DNA of 64,000 bases, taken from Chrysemys picta bellii (lineage: Eukaryota > Chordata > Testudines > Emydidae). The stretch's first letter is position 1. Each line of letters begins with the position of its first letter. The DNA lies in NCBI RefSeq assembly GCF_011386835.1, contig NC_088796.1:28165011-28229010 (forward strand). Direction: 5' to 3'. Of this stretch, positions 59,520-64,000 are shown piece after piece. The notes beneath the pieces were generated by a model. It was not told the origin of the DNA, made no database searches, and was given only the letters and a program-made list of their open reading frames with translations. Position numbers and translations under genes: made by a program.

Positions 59520-60192
59520 CTACCCCATTATGGGAATTATTTAAGCTCAGTGCTAATGTGGACACAAGAACAAATGGATATAAACTGGCCATCAGAAAGT
59601 TCAGACTTGAAATTAGATGAAGGTTTCTAACCATCAGAGGAGTGAAGTTCTGAAACAGCCTTCCAAGGGGAGTAGTGGGGGCAAAAGACATATCTGGCTT
59701 CAAGACTAAGCTTGATAAGTTTATGGAGGGGATGGTATAATGGGATAGCCTAATTCTGGCAATTAATTGATCTTTGACTATTAGCAGTAAATATGCCCAA
59801 TGGCCTGTGATGGGATGTTAGATAGGGTGGGATCCAAGTTACTACAGAGAATTATTTCCTGGGTATCTGGCTGGTGAGTCTTGCCCACATGCTCAGGGTT
59901 TAGCTGATCGCCATATTTGGGGTTGGGAAGGAATTTTCCTCCAGGGCAGATTGACAGAGGCCCTGGGGGTTTTTCGCCTTCCTCTGCAGTGTGGGGCATG
60001 GGTCACTTGCTGGAGGATTCTCTGCACCTTGAAGTCTTTAAACCATGATTTGAGGACTTCAATAGCTCAGACATAGGTTAGGGGTTTGTTACAGGAGTTG
60101 GTGAGTGAGATTCTGTGGCCTGCGTTGTGCAGGAGGTCAGACTAGATAATCATAATACTCCCTTCTGACCTTAAAGTCTATGACTCTATGAC
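59520..60192 (+). mobile_element. CR1/L3-like LINE 3' end
   Basis: Forward copy with a remnant of the end of the RT coding region (GAGTGAAGTTCTGAAACAGC, the AWNSL-type region) followed by a long 3' untranslated part. It ends CTTCTGACCTTAAAGTCTAT GACTCTATGAC. Its inverse partner is at 31748-32255. Long decayed, with no open frame. Confidence 0.7.
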
Positions 60193-61093
60193 ACCTAAAT
60201 TCACATATTTGTTTTACAGAGAGAAAGTCACTCTTATAGCAATCACTGCATATGAAAGGAGACTAGTATTTCATGATGACATGAACTAGTAGGTCTGTTT
60301 CTTATGACTGAAACCTGAATGTCCTCCTTTTAATCATAAAGGAGTCTGCAGGATTTTGTAGCTTCTTTAGGACCAGATTTTGAGCTCAGTTACACCAGTT
60401 TAAATTGGGAGTAATACCACTGTAGCTGACATCAGCATCTGCCCAGAAAACTGAAACAAAGTGGAGAAAGAAAGGGCCAGAGCCAATTCTTAGCTGCAGG
60501 TATACAGATCCTGAAGCTTTTATATTTATGCTAAGAAAAGTTACCTGTTTCCCAATGCAGTGCTTGTGACTGATGCAGATTTAGAAGGTACATTAGACTC
60601 ATGCGTAGATTCTTTTCATTGACCTCATTATGAGAAAGTTGGTGTTTCCCCTAAGACTATATGAAGCAGACAATAAAAAGTCCAAAAATCTAACCTTTGC
60701 TAAATGCAAGTATTCAATAATGTATTCTCCGTCTTGCTAGGACAGAGTACACAGCCTTCAAGACACAGAGAGAGAAAACATAACATAATCTAATGCAAAC
60801 ATCCATAAATCCAGAAGATCAGAACAGGGCCCCCTTCATATTTGCATTGCTCCTGTGATTTCTTTTACTATTTTTACTGTTCAACTTTACTTTGGGTTTT
60901 ATTTCTAGACATAGTCACATGCTTCAGATGTCCACAGTTCAATGCCAATTGTAAAGTTATATAGGCCACTCTTTACAACCTGTAATGGAAATGTTGCATG
61001 TATCATTGGTTAAAGAAAGGTGATAAGTGAGCCATTTGTTAAGTTTAGAAATATGTTGTGCTCAGGCCACCCAACCATAGCCAGTTGAGATTG
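60193..61093. other. No recognisable gene or repeat
   Basis: Non-coding; a TTACACCAGTTTAAATTGGG trace at 60391 may be from a short MITE. Confidence 0.4.
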
Positions 61094-61276
61094 CCTAGTT
61101 TTCAAACATGGGGTGCTTTATCAGGATGATCAGGTTGAGATTTAGATATCCAACTCACTTTTACACTTTAGACCTAAGCTTATATGCCCTTACTGTACAG
61201 GCCAACATGTTGATGTGCATATCAGAATGCAGGCTTTGAATATATTATTAAAATTGCCATGTTTGAAAATTGGGCC
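61094..61276. repeat. MITE with 13-bp inverted ends
   Basis: TTTTCAAACATGG at 61099-61111 and its exact inverse CCATGTTTGAAAA at 61257-61269. The interior is AT-rich with a TTAGATATCCAACT block. No coding capacity and no clear target duplication. Confidence 0.5.
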
Positions 61277-63689
61277 CACAGTTCCTTTTTCTTTGTGATC
61301 TTGGCAGACACTTAACATTAATTACACTTAAGACTTTGTTTATTTCCTTTTTACCTTAGTTGTTTTGCGGGGTAGCGTGGGATTAGTTTATACTGCTGGT
61401 GTGGTTATATACAATGTTAATTCATCTGATGGCACAGGCACCTAGTTCTTAGTATAGGCACTTTACAGATTTTGATTAATAATTTATTTTTTAATGTGAG
61501 CTTATTTCCTTTTCTATCTATTTTAAAACAATTGAATAGCTGAGAGGATTGACTTTAGAAAGCATCTTCTCTTTTTCATGAGGAAGTACAGACCACGTCT
61601 ATATACTGTACTATGGTGACTGGCATGTTACAGATAGAGAATGGTTTTGACTATAATATATATTTAGTATTATAGCTTTAGAAATACAAATTAGTTTTTG
61701 CAGAGCATCCACTGCACAAAGGCAGAGGAGGACAGATTTTTGAGTCTTGCCAGTGAACTTCCTTGCATTTGTGAGACTATGCCGGGCCTTGTAATATCAT
61801 TTGCTGAGAATGTTGTGGTTTCCATGATATACTAGATGACTAATGGCTTGGTGGATTTAGTCTCTGTCAACGGTATCTTGCAAGTACTGACGCTACCACA
61901 TTCACTTTGCATCATAGACCACAACAAAAGCAGACTGCTGCTAGCTTTCTTTTTGTGCTCTTAAACTGGCCCACTGACATCTCCAATAGTGACATCTCCC
62001 ACTCATTCTTCCTGGCACTTTACATATCATCATGGGAACTGCACAAATGCTAAGATGTCACCTTCCCTTATAAACCAAGCATTGCTGACTGTACCTATCT
62101 CCTCATCCGTTATTTCCAACATCAAGCAATTTGCCTTCCATCTTTCAGGGCAGAACATTCACTTTCTGCTTCCTTCTCTTCTGAAGTAAATGCTTTTTTG
62201 TCGATAAGCTGGCAATACACACATTCAACCAACAGCCTAGTTAGTGCTATGGTTGGGCAAAAGAGGGTTAAATGAAATGGGAACAGCACTCCTAATCTTC
62301 TCCCATCTACAGAAGTGAAATGAAGCCTTTTCTGGATTCTGAAATGTTTTGGATACACTTTTTTCTTGTTTTAAAATGTGCTTCCAGTTGGAATTGGAGC
62401 TGGAAGTGTCAGACTAATGTGAAAAAGGCTGCTGTCACTCACTATCTGAAGTGGTGGCTGCCGCAGATCCAGTTGGATGGGGAAAGTTCCATTAGGGAAC
62501 CTCTGCAATGGAAGAGGTGTGGGGTGTGGGCCTGTTAGACTGGACCCAAATTGGATTAGGAAGAAAGGGACAAGCATGCTGCCCTCTGAAGAGTGGGGAC
62601 GGGTTTGCCAGGCCACCATAATGATATTGGAAGGGGAAACAAGCTACTGGACCCTTCTCATTGTTCTCCATGAAAAGTACCCCAGTAATGGGGAGCCACA
62701 GTCTTTTGTGTGGGGAGAGAAGAAGTTTAATAGAGTTTAACAGAGCCTTGTTGGGACAGGTGCTATGCAGGAAAAGAAGCCCATGTGGACTCCTATAAAA
62801 AGTATGGATCATTCATGTAAGTTTAGGACAAGCCTCTATAATGCTCATACAAGCTCAAATTCCAAATGGTTACAAGTTCACCCATTTCAAGAGCCCTTCC
62901 TTCCAGAGACTAAAGCAATCAGCTCTATTAACTCTCTTGGCAGATATGTTGGTTAATACCAATATTCCTGATGTTCAGGAATCCTAAATGTGCTCTCGAA
63001 TACAGCTCTCCATATCAGCTTGAAGGTTTGGCAGGATCTGCAGTCAAAGTAACATGCATGCAGCTTTTTAATAACTGTACAATTGCCCCAGAATTCAGGT
63101 TTGCATGATACTTATTAAATACGCTGCCATCACTTTGGTACAAATCTTGCAGTCCCTATGCAAGTAAAAACTTACTCCAGGGTCTGATGAGTACAGGGGC
63201 ACACTTCTTCAAGAGTGGTTATCATAAATAGGGCCAAGAGATTCCTAAACAATCATGTCTGAAAAGCACATGGAAAACTCCCAGTGAGAAAGTCTGATTC
63301 TCTTTTGTGGGCAGAGACAACTAGGCTTTAACAACCTGGAATAGTTCATTGGATGAGACTTCAGACTCTATCAGAGGATTTTCTTGCAGCTTTTAAGTGA
63401 GGGCCTGGACCTGAGGAATCTGCTCTGTGAATTTATAGTCACAGCTTTCCCTTTATTTTGAATTCTATTCTCTATAGGTTCTTGTATTGCACTCATCACC
63501 GCAGTATCTGAGCACCTTCTAATAGTGCATTAAGCAATGTGATAACATCTGTCACGTGTTTGTTCTCTCGTTCTCTTCCCAGGAAGAAGAGTTTCGGTTT
63601 TGGACTTTTTTAGATAGATAAGTATACATAGATAGCTATAGATATAGATATATACCAATTGCTGTGTATTTATATAGAGAAGACAAGGT
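61277..63689. other. No gene; GATA-rich run
   Basis: A GATA-like microsatellite is at 63611-63654. Frames of 60 to 106 codons near 62.1-62.8 kb overlap on both strands and have no domain. Otherwise unrecognised. Confidence 0.4.
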
Positions 63690-63850
63690 CAAAGAAATGT
63701 GCCTTTCACTCAGCGCAGAAGGTGATAAGGTTTGTGATACTCCTTAGTTCCTGGAGGAGTTCATTCCACAGTCTTGGGCCAGCCTTAGAGAAAGCTCTGC
63801 CTCCTATACAGGTTCACTTTACCTTTACTGTAGTGAGATCCACTGCGCCA
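63690..63850 (+). repeat. Ancient repeat shared with 35.5 kb
   Basis: GAGTTCATTCCACAGTCTTG, then GGCCAGCCTTAGAGAAAGCT and CTGCCTCC. The same order as at 35455-35530. Unknown family; the window ends soon after, and 63851-64000 shows nothing else. Confidence 0.45.
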
Positions 63851-64000
63851 AAAGAGCAACTTTGTCAGGCATGGTCTTCATCCTAGAGCTCTACGCTCTT
63901 TTAGATTCCCTGGGCCCACTTGAAGTTCCTTGAAGATAAGGACTGAGACCCCCTGGGACTTAATGCTCCTTACTGTAAGAGTCACCAAATCCACATCCTG

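Noticed and set aside
1..64000. CRISPR arrays, bacterial operons or an undescribed host gene system
   Set aside because: No regularly spaced repeats, no operon-like gene packing and no non-mobile coding sequence; all convincing proteins belong to vertebrate mobile elements.

Overview
The window is AT-rich vertebrate nuclear DNA, most likely from a turtle. The inference rests on its repeats: CR1 LINEs, a tRNA-derived SINE with a CR1-like 3' tail (the architecture known for the tortoise Pol III SINE), Penelope-like remnants, Ty3/gypsy and retroviral-type LTRs, and many hAT- and Harbinger-like MITEs. I found no convincing host exon, no functional tRNA or rRNA gene and no CRISPR array. The region reads as intergenic or deep intronic, and all recognisable coding sequence belongs to mobile elements.

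Layout. At 4.9-8.6 kb lies a DNA transposon with CACTG termini, a TTA target duplication and one broken minus-strand gene; a solo LTR (6200-7320) is inserted inside that gene. At 20.9-21.2 kb is a hAT MITE, and at 22.9-23.9 kb a badly decayed LINE reverse transcriptase. A 652-bp Harbinger-like MITE sits at 26.9-27.6 kb. From 28.9 to 31.4 kb is a young, internally deleted Ty3/gypsy element on the minus strand, with LTRs, a tRNA-Leu-like primer site, part of reverse transcriptase and RNase H. Old CR1 or L3-like tails lie at 31.7-32.3 and 59.5-60.2 kb. At 34.4 kb a Penelope-like remnant carries a 15-bp target duplication and a hammerhead-ribozyme-like motif. Two more hAT MITEs lie at 35.8 and 40.2 kb. 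CR1 coding copies occur at 37.3-38.4 kb (decayed), 43.1-45.15 kb (683-codon open frame) and 56.2-57.55 kb (minus, broken). The SINE is at 46.1 kb and another hAT-like MITE at 50.9-51.4 kb.

The autonomous-type copies supply context for the non-autonomous ones. The SINE tail matches the CR1 3' end, which fits CR1 mobilising it. The MITEs fit mobilisation by hAT and Harbinger transposases that are not encoded here. The most notable signals are two hammerhead-like motifs in two Penelope-like families, and the CACTG-ended transposon whose zinc-motif protein I cannot assign firmly. Old short repeats fill much of the rest; stretches where nothing could be recognised are listed as such.
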